A stretch of 64,000 nt of DNA from Roridomyces roridus (GCA_029378245.1 JARKIF010000003.1:2356001-2420000); one strand, 5' to 3'. Positions 34,401-46,324 are shown, counted from the stretch's first letter. The notes: generated by a model from the letters alone, not told the origin. Program-made: numbers and translations.

Positions 34401-34511
34401 CACCTTGGGACTTTGGGTGTCTCGAGGTGTTCAAGCAATTACCAGAAACTTCATGGGTTGGACGAAATGGATTCCGCTCTTTTTCTCTCCATGATAAAAC
34501 CATACCCCTAG
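31449..34511 (+). CDS. NLR-like protein: helical N-domain, NB-ARC NTPase, TPR repeats; frame broken twice
   Basis: Exons 31449-31523, 31579-31737, 31786 to about 31912, 31962-32110 and 32158 onward. The N-terminal ~150 residues are helical (ALESVADVLPVPFLRQFVHV; EKNVKDLQGRIYHLT) and resemble the MLKL-type N-domain common in agaricomycete NTPases. Next come an NB-ARC/STAND core with Walker A GTGGMGKTRVALAVV (near 32400) and Walker B RRLILLDN (near 32625), then TPR repeats (RYDDACLHFEEARTLFK; RYDQALVIMKDSLASAEQAG). Between core and TPR the frame must change at about 33350 (QVHAG to CYRFVLDHKSVPDEAKF) and again at about 33437 (SLAR to EETNIQGLL); no intron explains both, so the gene is recently broken or the sequence has errors. 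The exon 3/4 junction is uncertain. Family role: intracellular sensing, often in non-self recognition or cell death. Confidence 0.72.
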
Positions 34512-34700
34512 CAATGTATTGCAATGACGAGAAGAGGCAGTTTACAAAAAGCATATTCGAGCAGCTTGGTACAAGCCAGGAGACCGATTGCCTCTGCCTC
34601 CAACTTATGGCAAGGAGCCACGCTCGCCTCGACCAATATAAAGGCAGTATGATGTAATCGTTGCCAAGCGCTGAACAAGCTGAGCAAACATTCTCGGGGC
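34512..34700 (+). pseudogene. Decayed duplicate of a TPR segment
   Basis: The frame downstream of the NLR-like stop reads IFEQLGTSQETDCLCLQLMA and RSHARLDQYKGSM, then SAEQAEQTFSGLY. These match the TPR block of the gene itself (IFEQLSGTSQENRFSLARCL, SHAHLDRYDQALVIMKDS, SAEQAGDTLL). It is a partial tandem duplication that has lost its frame. From 34701 to 35153 I see nothing recognisable. Confidence 0.65.
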
Positions 34701-35153
34701 TGTACACGGTGGTCAGTAACCGGCGGTTCGTTCCATTCGAATTTCGTCGGCAAAATAGACGTCCTAATTTGAGCTTGAAGCATTCAAAGAGACACAATGC
34801 AACTGATTCAACACATGCAGAAGGGCCAAAAGGGCAGGCAAGCATAGAGAGAAGCAGACCGATTCCTCCATGAATGATGAGACCTTGCAGTGATGTTGAA
34901 TGAGGTTGAAACTTGAAACTTACCCAGGCAGGGAGCAGGAGTCAAGGGCCACGAGAGATCGGGCTGAGGACGAAGATTCCGGGAGCCATAAGAGTCATCG
35001 AGTCCAGTTTTAAGGAGATAGAGTACTTCCAGAAGGTTGCATCAAGGACGAAGCAGCTGGGAGCAAGAAGGGAATCGGCCCGGCGGTATTGATCCGAAAC
35101 TCTCCTTCGACCCTCATCTACTCCGAGTCACCACTGTCCAGCCACTCGCTCAG

Positions 35154-36615
35154 ATGTCAGAGCTCAGGTCTCGTCTAGCTGAAATCGAGCGACAAATGGG
35201 CTTGCTCGACGACCAGATGGCCCTGCTACGTGCGGAACGGGAGGCGGTGGCACGAGAGCTGGGAGCCATCGTGTATCCCGTCCTCACACTCCCCAACGAG
35301 ATTCTTTCCGAGATTTTCCTCCAATATGTCGGATGCAACCTGCTGTATAATCCGCTGCCGCTGAGCTGGGTTTGCCGGCTGTGGAGGCAGGTGGCGATCT
35401 GCACCCACCGGCTCTGGACGCATTTCAATATTGACAAGGGTTCTGGTGTGTCATGTCTCCCTATGAACGCCTAAAAACTGAAAGACCCCCAGTGCGGCTT
35501 GCTGCTCTGTGTTTCTCACGTGCGGGCGCGCTGCCTTTGAACCTCCGCTTCATCGCCGACTTGACGTCGGAAAAGTCTCAAGAGTTGCTTCAAGTTGTCA
35601 CCGCGTATTCGTCCCAGTGGGACACGCTATCGCTTGACATGGCGCTTCTCCCAACCAACCTTTGCTTCTCCTTTCCACGCCTCACAAAACTGGATCTGAT
35701 CACGATGTCGGATGGCCCATCGACTTTACCCACTCTCAGCAATTCACTTCGACTTCGCGGGTTGCGGGTGCAGGGTTATGTTTGCCGGTACCGTCAGCGC
35801 TCCCGTTCACGCAGCTTACCAGCTTGAACCTGGATACCGACGTCGATACGTGTTTGGAGCTGCTAGCTCACACACCCAATGTCGAGAATCTGCACATTTC
35901 GCTTGAATCCATGGAGCAGCCCACGCAGGCTTCGTTCCCCCCAATTTCCCTTCCCAGCCTCCGCACCCTCGAGTTGGGCATCGAAACCTGCCAAATCTTC
36001 CCATATATCACCATACCCGCTCTGGAGAAACTCACACTGTACATCGACAAGGACGATCCGCCGACAATGGTCACAGAGCTTGCGGACTGTATCGCTAGAT
36101 CCAGCTGCTCCATACGAATGCTCGAACTCCGTTTGCCTTTTACCAGCCGGGGGGCTTTGAATAGATTCCTAGTCTCAGTGCCGCTACCGACGGTCCGGGC
36201 TCTGACCATAGACGGTCTTGGTGTCCGCCCCGACGACGATGTCCTCTCGGATCTATTCACCGCCATGACCGGATATTCCGGCTTCCTCCCTGCTCTCGAA
36301 GCATTCAATATCGAGAATTTGCGGTGCCCTGATGGCTGTAGGCCGCTTTTCACCATACTTACTGACGATATGCGCAAGTTCCAGGCGGCGGACAGGGTCA
36401 AGCTATTTCAACTATTTTCCGAGGCAGTTCTTGAGGCTTATGACACTGCGAAAAACCGCGAGCAGGTCCAAATGGAGACCAAAATCAAGACGTTGCGTCG
36501 ATCTCTAACACATTTAGCGGAATCTCCTCAGGGAAATGACGGGTCTTCCGGTGAGAAAATTCTCATAGCTCTTCGCTCCCATGGGCTGATGTCCTTCTTT
36601 TCAGACCTTGAATGA
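35154..36615 (+). pseudogene. F-box/leucine-rich gene with a single frameshift
   Basis: Exons 35154-35445, 35492-36550 and 36605-36615. The protein has the coiled coil (RSRLAEIERQMGLLDDQMAL), F-box (VYPVLTLPNEILSEIFLQYV ... VCRLWRQVAICTHRLW) and leucine-rich repeats, ending GSSDLE. Only one lesion is visible: near 35785 the frame shifts by one nucleotide (GLRVQGYVCRYR against the expected LPVPSALPFTQLTSL). Everything before and after is open and conserved, so this is either a very young pseudogene or a sequencing error. If the shift is real the product stops after about 190 residues, keeping the F-box but losing most of the target-binding part. Confidence 0.72.
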
Positions 36616-36934
36616 TTCGATCCAACTCTGCGACATTTTCGTATATTGTGTCACGGACGTGGAACCAAGATAGTTTGTCGACATAGTTACTTGCCTTCCC
36701 TTGTGAAATATTAGAGAAATTTCGTGGCTTGCGTGTACATCCTCCTCCCTCCTCATTCTCCATATGCAACGCCCCAGCGCAATCGACGAGTCTCAGAACC
36801 CAGATCCGAATTGGATGAAGGGCCCGCTTAGACGGAGCTAGAACTCGCCTACGCAACTGGTACCTTTCTTCCCCGCGGAAATTACACTGAGCACAGCGAG
36901 GACCGTGAATTTTATGGCGATGATTCACCTACCT

Positions 36935-38218
36935 AGGTGCGTGATTTTCACTGGAGGAGCACCGTGAATTTCACTGGAATCTTGACAGAATTCACGGCAT
37001 TCACTACTCACGCAGAATCGTGGGCGTTTCACGGTGACACATTCACGTACTTTTTCGTCGTGAACTCCATTGCAGTACGTAGTGATTGTCTGATTGGCAA
37101 CCGAAGTACGTGAAATTCAGGCAAAGACTCGATTGAAATTCAGTGTATTTGTACATGAATACATTGAACTACAGATATGTTGGGGGTCCACCCATCCTCG
37201 TCCCCTACATCGGCATGCCTGTGCAAACGGACGTCATCCACACCACCCGCACCACACTTGCCCTGGCTCTCGGCGTCTGAGCAGTGAGGACTATGCGACA
37301 CGGGTCGGCGATGCTGACAGACGAGGACCGGTGAATCGCGATGCAGCCGATGGGAATGATGGATGGCAGGGGGCCCAACGAGAAGCCGAAGAGGAAAGAC
37401 CAGCGCGAGACGCACCTGGAAGTCATCCGGAGGCAAGTGTGGTTCGTACCCGATTGAGTTCTGCAAGCAAGCTCAGAAAGTGTGTATTGGCATAGCCTAG
37501 TGACACACCTTTCAGCTCTCTCCTCCCTGCTAGTACTGGCGTTGACCGTTGTAACTCGTGAGCGGCATGCGGGTGTCGTCGTCGTGAGCGGCAAACACAG
37601 TGGTTGTGGTTGTGGTGTTTGTCATATTGTGAGCGGGAGAAGAGCTGAAGATGCGAGGCATGAGGGATGGGGACTTGGCGACATGGAGCGCACACACCCG
37701 TCTTATATTCTATGGCTTCCCCGTTTGGAGGTGGAGCCAGGTGGGGCTGATGGAATTGGACCATGTTCAGTAAAGCGACGCCAGGAGGATGCTGGGACCG
37801 GGAGGGACGATGCTAGGTAGATGAGACGCCAGCGGCCAGGACGAGGTGGTGGTGAGAGAGAGAGAAGAGAAAGATAGACGGGCCTGTGATAATGATCTCC
37901 TATGACATCACCGTACTCCACGCTTCCCACTCCCTCCCGCGATCTCCGACAGGCTGAGGAGACAACTCAACGTTAACATAACCACCCACTCATGCAAAAC
38001 TCCTGGCTCGCAAAAGTGTGTCATCCTTAGCCCTGCTACAAAGATGTCGACTTCCGAATTTTCACACTTGGAATTTCACCTAGTTTCATCGTGAATTTTG
38101 CGTAATTGCTCACTCCGTCTCAGATGAATGAATTGACTACGCGGATAGAATGTACGTGAAAAAATATTCACGGGAGCAAAGGACGTGAATCAGTCGATGC
38201 CGTGAAATTCACGTACCT
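36935..38218. mobile_element. Possible DNA transposon with TTCACG-rich ends
   Basis: AGGTGCGTGATTTTCAC (36935-36951) pairs with the reverse complement of the sequence ending at 38218 (AGGTACGTGAATTTCAC), 15 of 17 bases. Inside both ends, TTCACGG/CCGTGAA and ACGTGAAT motifs are crowded (36960-37130 and 38075-38215), like the subterminal repeats of DNA transposons. The core (37140-38060) has no recognisable transposase. No target duplication was found. 36616-36934 and 38219-38299 hold nothing else I recognise. Confidence 0.42.
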
Positions 38219-38299
38219 CTGCATCCACAGTGTTAAAGATACGCCAGCTGGCCGAATAACTATATAACGAGCGATAAATGGTACGTTTCCGGCATCGAA

Positions 38300-39146
38300 A
38301 TGTCCAGTAAAATCGTCTACCTTGGTACGACTCTCGATCTCTTTCAACTGTGATACCGACCCAGAACACAGTCACCGGAGCCAACCGTGGAATTGGCTAC
38401 GGCCTCGTCAGTGTACTCGCCACGCGGTCCAACGCAATCGTGTTCGCCGGCGCGCGCGATCCAACGGCCGATTCGTTGAAAGAGCTTGCAGCCAGGCATC
38501 CCAACCTTCACCCAATTCATTTTATCGCCAACGAGCCAGCGAATAATGAGGCTGCTGTTGCTGAGATCAAGACGAAGGCGGGACAACTGGACGTTGTCAT
38601 CGCCAACGCTGGTACTCTTTTCTCATTGCAATATCACCGTGACTGAAGCTGGGACCAGGCCTCGGAAATTTCACCGGCACCCTGAGCACGACGCCGCTTT
38701 CCTCATTCACAGAACACTGGCAGGTCAACACCCTCGGCACGGTGGTTTTATTCCAAGCCACGCAAGACCTTCTACTCGCTTCTCCCACCGGTGCACCCAT
38801 CTTCGCATACATCTCCACCGACTTGGGCTCCATAGGCGCGTTCGTGAACTTCTCTGGCTCCACGTACGGTGCTTCTAAAGCCGCGTCCAACTATCTCATC
38901 AAGGTTCTCAACGCGGAGCACCCTTCGTTGATTTCGATGGCGATTTCGCCCGGGTGGGTGGCCACGGATATGGGGAGCCATGCAGCGGCATATCACGGGT
39001 TGCAGCAGGCTCCAGTAACGCTGGATGATTCCGTTGAGGGAATATTGCAGAGAGTTGATGGTGCGACGAAGGAGAAGAGCAGTGGCAGGTTTTGGAATTA
39101 TAAAGCCAAACCTGAGAATGAGATGACAGAGGAAAGGCCGTGGTAG
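38300..39146 (+). CDS. Small SDR oxidoreductase (pair 1)
   Basis: Exons 38300-38324, 38372-38611 and 38659-39146 give 250 residues. The first exon (MSSKIVYL + 1 nt) leads into VTGANRGIG (TGxxxGxG, residues 10-17); AGARDP follows the second strand, ANAG the fourth; the active site is FAYISTDLGSIG (Ser) and YGASKAAS (Tyr, Lys), then SPGWVATDMG. Family: classical NAD(P)-dependent SDR, C-factor/NOR-1-like; substrate unknown. It is tail-to-tail with the F-box gene at 39471-41027, and the same pairing recurs at 46535/48192 and 56746/58362. The exon layout (25/240/~480 nt) is the same in all three SDRs. It looks intact. Confidence 0.83.
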
Positions 39147-39470
39147 GAGTCGGAAGGTCAATTCCTGGATCCGGAGGTTCCAGGTCTCCAAACACTAATT
39201 GTCTGTCCGACCTCGATCGCTCCAAATTTTACCACGCTGTGATTGGATGGATTTCTGATTGACAACTGCCCCGGCAAATCGTTGGCTCAATGCGAGCCGG
39301 TCGGCGCGGGAGCGCCGAGCGAGGCGAGCTTTGAGCCGTCGACGAGAAGGATGAGGAAGAAAGCAATTTTAATGGGAATACGGAGGATACAGGTCTGCCC
39401 GGAGGGCGGTGCTATACGGATTGATTTGTTTTATAAACGTGGTATCGGAAGGGTAAAATGTACTCGAGCA

Positions 39471-41027
39471 TCAAGAATCAGGAGTGAAAGATTGGATCCT
39501 TTGAATCTGCCGATGAGGTGAGTAGAATGTACAAGGAAATGAACCGAAGTCTCACGTACCGTGTGTGAATCAATGTATTTGTTGAACAAGGAGGTTTCAG
39601 ACCGAATGTCGACTTTGAATCCTGGGAAGCTCCGGCGTAGAGCTTCAAGGCGAGAGATGGCGTCATCAACGTCTTGCGATTGATAAGGGATTCCCGGCTC
39701 TTCTCATCATCCCATTCACTGAACGAGAGCTTGAACGACTTGAGCTGCGTGCATCTATGCCTGCAGTCCACTCGATCAGTGAGCATGTCGACAAGTGGGC
39801 GTATCTGGGCGTATGCTGCTGCACACTCTTCCATGCACAGGTTTTCCAGAGCTGGTAGATAGACGTAGGCCAGACCGCCGAAAAACGCGAATAATCGGTT
39901 CAAGGCACCAGTTCCACCCGTCGGGCCGACAAGAGTCAGATCCTGGACCAACGCCATCGAGTCCATTTCCAGAAGCTCAGACGGCACTGCGCTGTCTGTT
40001 TCCCGAAGGATGAGGTGAAGTTTGCGCAAAGAGCATCCGGATCGGTCCACGAGAGCCGTGAATAGCGGCTCCGAAGATGGGACCAGCCAGAACGTAAAAT
40101 CGTTCAAAGCAGGGAGGGTGAGATGCAATAGGATGTCGGAGGTGATTCCTCTGTCCTCCGGATCCAAGCAAATCGTGTGGAGACGAGGGAGTGTGAGGGA
40201 AGACGACCCAGGAATCGACCTGGAACCCTGGTCCTCAGCGTGCATGGTGAGAACCTCCAAATTGGAGGTACAGGATAGGATCTCCCAGCAGCTGTAGAGA
40301 TCGGATTGGAGAGAGAGCGCCGTTAGCTGCGCCCAAGGCAATGCGGCTTTGCAGGGTTCGAGAGGATAACATTCTAGATCAACCTGTCGAAGGTTGGGTG
40401 CATCAAGATGCGGCATGGGTATTGAATCAACGCCGTCTGAGGTTGCAATAGTGAGTTTTTCTAGACGTGGGAAAGAGCGAGCTAGAATGATTGGGGAGGG
40501 ATGGGTACCCCACGACAAGAGGTCGAGCTCTCGAATTCGAGAGGAATGTTGGGACAAAAGGTCAAAGAAAGCGTCCGCATCATTCCACGGCATTAGAGGC
40601 AAGGAAGCACCCAAATCGAATGGTAGGTTCCCTGAATGGGCCAGCCAAAGGGTAAGCGCATCAACTGGGCGATACATTAGTTGCATGGCCATCAATTTAA
40701 AGAAGCAAAGTTACCCGTGTGTTGCTCTAACTCGTCACCAAACCGCCACAGTCGAGTCCAGAGCCTGCACGTGAACAACGCGACTTCACGCCAAGACCGA
40801 CAGACCCAGAGGAGGCCCAGCGGAGAGCTTTTGGGAACTCCATGGACGTATTGAATGAAGATTTCAGAGACGACATCGTTCGGGAGCGTTAGGACAGGGT
40901 ATACGATGGCTGCGAGCTCTCGTGCCACAGCCTCTTCCTCGGAGCGCAGCGACGCCATCTGTGCCTCGAGCGTCGAGATCTGTTGCTGGATTTCCTTGAG
41001 GCGGGCACGGAGATTAGTGCTTGACAT
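39471..41027 (-). CDS. F-box/leucine-rich protein (pair 1), late frameshift
   Basis: Exons 41027-40715, 40664-39561 (approximate end 39560) and 39506-39471. N-terminal coiled coil (RARLKEIQQQISTLEAQMAS), F-box (YPVLTLPNDVVSEIFIQYV ... VCRSWREVALFTCRLW), then leucine-rich repeats (VDALTLWLAHSGNLPFDLG; LPRLHTICLDPEDRG). The frame changes near 39695 (EWDDEKSR): the relatives' continuation (DVDDAISRLEALRR, then an intron and a last exon ending IQSFTPDS) is in a different frame from the upstream part. Unspliced reading instead runs to a stop at 39478 with an unrelated tail. So the F-box and most repeats are intact but the C-terminus is probably altered. Closest relative: 46535-48059. It is head-to-head with the gene at 41247 (219 bp apart). 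Predicted SCF adaptor. Confidence 0.75.
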
Positions 41028-41246
41028 TTTTCGCGTAGGCGTCCCAGCGGGGAGGTGATGATGGTGACAGAGCAAGGGCCGGAGATATCAACGCTACCCG
41101 ATCCGGATCAAGGCGGACTTCCTTCTCTCTTTCATCTGCCAATGCGTCTTGAATGAGTCTTGTTTCTTTATTGCTTTGACTGGACTTTGCTCCTTCCTTC
41201 CGCCCACCCACTTGTTCTGCGCCACTCCACTGTCCCGCCACCAGCA
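41028..41246. promoter_or_regulatory. Short divergent promoter between two F-box genes
   Basis: 219 bp separate opposed F-box start codons. The CACGTG/TCTTGATC block of the 5-12 kb promoters is not seen here, so this subfamily is probably controlled differently. Confidence 0.35.
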
Positions 41247-42644
41247 ATGTCGAAGAGACTTCGTTCTCGTCTTGCAGAGATCGAGCAACAAATCGGTGCT
41301 CTCCAAGCCCAGATATCCCAACTGCGTTCCGAGCACAAGAAGGTCGCTCGAGAACTCAAAGCCATCACCTACCCCATTCTCAGCCTCCCCAACGAGATCA
41401 CAGTGGAGATTTTCTTGCACTATGTCGATAAGCGTCCGGCACACGGCCCACTGCGCTTGACCTGGGTATGCCGACTGTGGCGAGAGGTGGCTACGTCGGC
41501 TTACCGTCTTTGGACGAGCTTTGATAGCCAGCAGTTGCCTTTCGGTGAGTGTTCTCTTTCAATAAGGTTTCGCGCCGCTGAGACTCGGTACTAGTGGAGC
41601 TGCTTTCGATGTGGTTCTCTCGCTCCGGCGGCCTTCCTCTGACATTTTCGGTCACCCTGCCGCCAGCGACATCGGAGCATTCGCAACAGTTTTTCCAAGT
41701 TATCGGACGGCATTCCGCTCAGTGGGAAACACTCAACTTCAGGTCCAACGTCCCACAGATCCCTGACGATATGTCATGTATCTTTCCCCGCCTCAAACGT
41801 CTTTCTTTCTACTCCCCCGGTGTCTCGGTTGCGCCACCCAGGCCATTCGATACACCCCTCCTCCGAGAGCTGCAGTTGCATTTTGTCATGTCGCCCAAGG
41901 ACTGGCAAAAAACTTTTCCCTGGACGCAGCTGACGACACTCAAGATTTTGGGCGACGTCAACTTTCATCTGGAATTCCTCACGCACATTCCCACTCCCAG
42001 CCTCGAGGTCCTTCACATGGAGACCGATGATTGGACCGTCGACCCCCCGGATCCCAGTACCGTCCCTTCATTCATCCTGCCCCGCCTCCACACGCTCAAT
42101 TTGGACACGAAAGGTTCCCAAATTCTCGCGTATCTTACCCTCCCGGCTTTACAAGGCCTTTCCATTTACATCGACGGGGAAGATACGCCGCATTCAGTTA
42201 CGGACGAAGTTATGGATTTCATCACGCGATCCGGCTGCACGCTTCGTGCTCTTCGCCGACCGTAACTCCGTGTACGACTTTTTGCACAGGGTGCCCCTGG
42301 GCACGATTCGGCATCTGTCCTTATATGGCGGCTTCCACTTTGACTGCGGAAGTCAAGTCGAGGTTTTAGAGGACCTCCTGGAAGTCATGGTTGGCTCCGA
42401 GTCCAAAGCTCCCTCCCTCCTGGCACTCGAATCTCTCAAAATCAGCCATTTCTTGTTGCACGGCGGTACAAGCGGAGTTTTCAACAAGCTCGTTTCTACG
42501 CATGTGAACAAGCCAGAATCGGTTGGATCACGATGATTCCAGCTGTTCCGTGCCGCAGTCGTGAAGGACTACGAGAGATCGAGGACCAATGAGCTGTCAC
42601 GGATGGATAATGCGATTAACCAATTGCGCGGATTAGGATTATGA
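41247..42644 (+). pseudogene. F-box gene with frameshift and stop
   Basis: Exon 1 41247-41544 (coiled coil RSRLAEIEQQIGALQAQIS; F-box YPILSLPNEITVEIFLHYV, VCRLWREVATSAYRLW), intron GTGAGT...CTAG, exon 2 from 41594 (VELLSMWFSRSGGLPLTF). The frame is lost near 42246 (GCTLRALRRP stop, against LFADRNSVYDFLHRVPLG) by a one-nucleotide deletion, and the second frame meets TGA at 42534-42536 before the conserved ending (FQLFRAAVVKDYERSR ... INQLRGLGL, stop about 42644). With two lesions it is probably inactive, although a protein truncated after most of the repeats could be made. Confidence 0.72.
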
Positions 42645-42734
42645 TCTCAAGGTCAGGGTTGTGTTCACTGAATGACTCGTAGGCACAACTTCGGTTACAA
42701 GTCTAATTTAAAGTACAAAATCCACGTTATATTT

Positions 42735-44350
42735 CTACTGAGCCGACTTCAACACGTCCCACTCCTCCTTCGCCGATTTGTCTGGAATCATGTCGGCATT
42801 ATCTACTTTTGAGAAAAAATTCAACTCACATGCATAAATCTTGTCCATGACCCCGCCAGAGTCGAATCTACACCCATTGAATCAACGGTGCGTGTCGTAG
42901 CGGAAAACAATGACTCACTGCGGCCTCTCCTTCTTCTCCTCCTCAGTCAACAAACCGACACGTTGTCTACTCGCAAACTGCACCATATGCGCCCGCGGAA
43001 TTCGAAGCTCCGCGAACGAGTGCAGAGCCTGCCGTATGTGTTCTTCAGACGAGGAGGGTAAGGAACGCAGGAAGAAAGCCAGCGCCTCTCCGTCTTCGAT
43101 GGCGATATTACATCCTTGGCCGAAATGCGGCGTCACAGCATGCGCCGCATCGCCAATAATCACTGCCCGCGCCGCACACCAGGCCGACATCCTCGGCACG
43201 TCGCGGATGCGCCAAACATCCGGCGGCTTGCTCACCGCTGCGAACATATTGCCTACACTCAGATGGAAGCCGTTCTCTGGGCTGAAATCCGCCACCACGC
43301 CGGCTGTGGGTACGCCTTTGATGATGCTGCTCCCGGTCTGCGTGAAGGTATCGACCCATGCGTCTTCAGGGTGGTATGCTGCGATTTGGAACTCGCCCGA
43401 AGAAGACGAAGGTGAGTCGGCGGGGTACACGAGCACACGCTTCCTTGGATCGCCCGAGCCCATTAAGCCCGCCATCCCGTACCCCATACCCTTTTCGTCG
43501 CCTCGAACCAGGAAGTTGAGTGCGGGTTCAGAGCGAATGAAAGAGGCGGGCACGGTACACAGATACGCTGTCAAACCGCTCGGCACGGGTGCCACAGATT
43601 TGCAGCCCGCCGCAGATAACACGGCGGATCGGACAGTCGAGTTTATGCCATCGGCGCCGACGATTAAGTCCCCGGTGTACGTCTCACCGCTCTCCGTGAT
43701 AATAATCCCCGCATCCACGTCAACAGCGGCGATCTTTACCTCGTCAATGATGCGCGCGGGCGGACCACGGAGCTGTGGACTCGTGGCGAGGCGGTGTAGC
43801 TCGGCGTGGAGTCTGGAACGCCGAGTGAATACCGTCGTTGTTCCGCTGTGTGTTGGTCAGTTGCTGTCGACTGCACCGAGAAGGATGCACTGACAATTTT
43901 GACAGGCTTTCTGCCAAAGCCTCGCGTATAATCTTGCCGTCTGGACCGACGCCCCAGACCTAAGCTGTACAGTGAACGGAGTAGATCCTTCGACAGTCAG
44001 ACACGCACGTAGTTCAGAATCGTAGCATCCAGATTCTCGTCTTGAATCCCTTGCTTGAGTAACAGTCGGCGTGCCTATAGAAAAATTAAAATCACACTTG
44101 GAAAACATTTCAAGTCAAGTGGCTACAACTCACGTTGGGTGCCAAAGATATGGCATAGTCGTTCCTCGTAAACTCGAGCTTGTAGCGTTCCAAGACCTTT
44201 TGCCCCGCTCCCATCAGTCCAATCACCCCACCCGACTCGATGGATGCTTACCGTGACATCATGGTGCTCTCTCAAGAAGGAAGCGGCAGCGAGACCTGCG
44301 AGGCCGCCACCGACGATGCGGACTTGGAGCCTGGCAGGTGCGGAGGACAT
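42735..44350 (-). CDS. FAD-dependent aromatic monooxygenase (salicylate hydroxylase type)
   Basis: Seven exons (44350-44252, 44196-44134, 44074-44009, 43959-43895, 43845-42919, 42867-42830, 42781-42735) sum to 434 residues. The N-terminus VRIVGGGLAGLAAASFL is the dinucleotide-binding GxGxxG. The middle carries GDLIVGADGINSTVR (the DG motif contacting FAD and NADPH) and the C-terminal half GDAAHAVTPHFGQG (the GD motif). These define group A flavoprotein hydroxylases, which add oxygen to aromatic or related ring substrates using NAD(P)H. Substrate cannot be predicted. The last two short exons (FDSGGVMDKIYA; YKSAKEEWDVLKSAQ) are supported by phase and by typical family endings. The junction at 43895/43845 (donor GTCAGT) is the least certain. 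No lesion is seen. Confidence 0.86.
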
Positions 44351-44913
44351 GAGGCGCTGGTGGTGGTTAGGAAACAAGGGACAGGGATCGAGTTACGTAT
44401 GCTGTTCATCTTAGTGTATTCATTACCCGGGTCCGGTCGGATCGATCATTGAGCGCGTCACAGAATTGAACGTTGAGCGCGGGACTAGGGTAAGCTTATG
44501 GTGTGCGTAGTGTCGGAAAATCGAAGTTGCTTGACCGTCATTGACGGCTCAAGACTTGGAATATGCAAGTGTACCGCTTATTATAGAGCATCGTTTTGTT
44601 TGCCAACGGAGAGAGATAAACGACCATTGAATGCTAGTGGAGCTATGTGGAACCTCAATAGGAGATAGAAATGATAATTTGCAACCGTGGGAATGAACAT
44701 GCCCACGTGATAACTCAATCTGATTCATCAGATTCACGTCGGGGTTTCAAACGCATCTTGTTCTCGTACCACCACCATCAGCACAGTATCAATCACTAAT
44801 CTGCTCACAACCACTGGACGACAGCCATGGGCAAGAGATCATGATTCCGGCGCTTTCGTAGCTGCACGACGCTACAACGTGGCACCATCTCCCTCACTCA
44901 AGCCAAGACCACC
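44351..44913. promoter_or_regulatory. Divergent upstream region, no motif recognised
   Basis: About 560 bp between the monooxygenase start and the F-box-like gene on the other strand. No ORF of note, repeat or RNA gene was recognised; it should hold both promoters. Confidence 0.35.
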
Positions 44914-46324
44914 ATGTCCACGCCCCGTATCCTCCCCGAAATCATCGAAGTAATCGTGGATCAAATAGGCGACTTCGAGCAGGACACAGTCAAGGCCTGC
45001 TCTCTCATATCGACGGCGTTTGTGGGTCCCAGTCAACGACGTCTCTTCCATTACTTGCACCTGCGTGACACCGAGGCCATGCCCAAGTTTGAATGCGACG
45101 GAAACGTGATATCCCCCGACCGGGCGCGGGATTTCTTTGCGTCTTCTCCTCACCTCGCATCCTACGTTCGGGAGTTGGCCATTTCCATTCCCTCGCGTAG
45201 AATCCAGAATAGGTTCCGTGGCCTTTCCATTGGGCGATTCTCCGAGCACGAGGTACGCATTTGAGTTCATAAATTGTCCCTCTCCGAGATCAAGTCCATT
45301 TGCAGCCCAAAGAAGATCTATACATCGCATTTCAGACCGTTCTCCCTGCATTCACTCGGGTAAAACAACTCACCCTCTCGGGACCCCACGATTGTTCATG
45401 GACTAGTCTACCTGAACCCTTCACGTCGGCCGTATACGCTGTGCTGGGCCTCCCCACACTTGGTCGCCTCCGCGTCTTCGGTCTAACAATACCCGCCTCC
45501 CTCATAACCGTGATTTCAGCCTCCGTCCGAGAGCTCTCGCTTTCATCCACCACAACCGTCGAGCTGGGCGATCCAACTCGAGCGCTCACTCCAGGCCCAG
45601 GACCCCGCATCCTGAGCCCCTTCGGACTCTCATCGTCCATGATAGCGCTAAGCGCCTGCGGTGCGCTCCCACATGTCCGGGAGCTCTCCATCGGCCGGTC
45701 AGAGAGTTGGACGGACATTTGCAAGCTCCTTCAAGCGCATACATGGACATTGACACACTTCCACTGCGACCTCACAGCAATCGGTGGGTATTCCCACTTT
45801 ATTTCATTTTATTCGCTCCAGTGACATGATGCGCAGCAAGTCGAGACCGCCTCTCCACCTTCTTCTCCCTCCCACATATGCACGCACTCCGCGTCCTTGA
45901 ACTACGCACCACCGCCGATCTAGAGGAAAGTGAATACGGCCAGCCACGTCTGACCACCGCCCGAGCATCGCTCGATAGCAGATTTGCGTCCCTCATCTCG
46001 GAGCTCCCCAGCAAGACCCCCGTGCTCGAGCGGGCTATCTTTCGCGTGGACCTATTGGCGTTGGAAACCGAGGTCGTTTGGGTTCCTGGCGCCATTCCCC
46101 AGATTCCCGAGGTGGAAGAGGAGGAAGAGCGCCGGTCGCGACTCAAAGACGTACATTGGTACCTGCATTCGCTCGAGTCGGACGAGCACCGCGGGAGGAG
46201 GAAATTTGATGCTTTTGTTCCCTTTATCCAGGAGCAGATGAGTATTAGAAGCGACCTTGGGATGATTACGTTTTGGCACCTTTTGGGTGGGAAATTGGTG
46301 GAAAAGAGGATCGTGGAATCATGA
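44914..46324 (+). CDS. F-box-like protein of a second type
   Basis: Exons 44914-45252, 45306-45783 and 45837-46324 give 434 residues; phases 0 and 1 are consistent. The N-terminus (RILPEIIEVIVDQIGDFEQD followed by VKACSLISTAFVGPSQRRLF) is the common basidiomycete F-box-like opening, without the coiled coil of the other F-box genes. The middle has weak leucine-rich character (LPTLGRLRVFGLTIP; MHALRVLELRTTAD). A strongly acidic stretch (EVEEEEERR) lies near residue 370. No lesion seen. It is not a member of the duplicated family; it may be an SCF adaptor, though similar proteins are only annotated as hypothetical. Confidence 0.75.

Noticed and set aside
42910..43893. 327-codon + strand open frame
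   Set aside because: It is antisense to the FAD monooxygenase, whose three cofactor motifs lie on the - strand.
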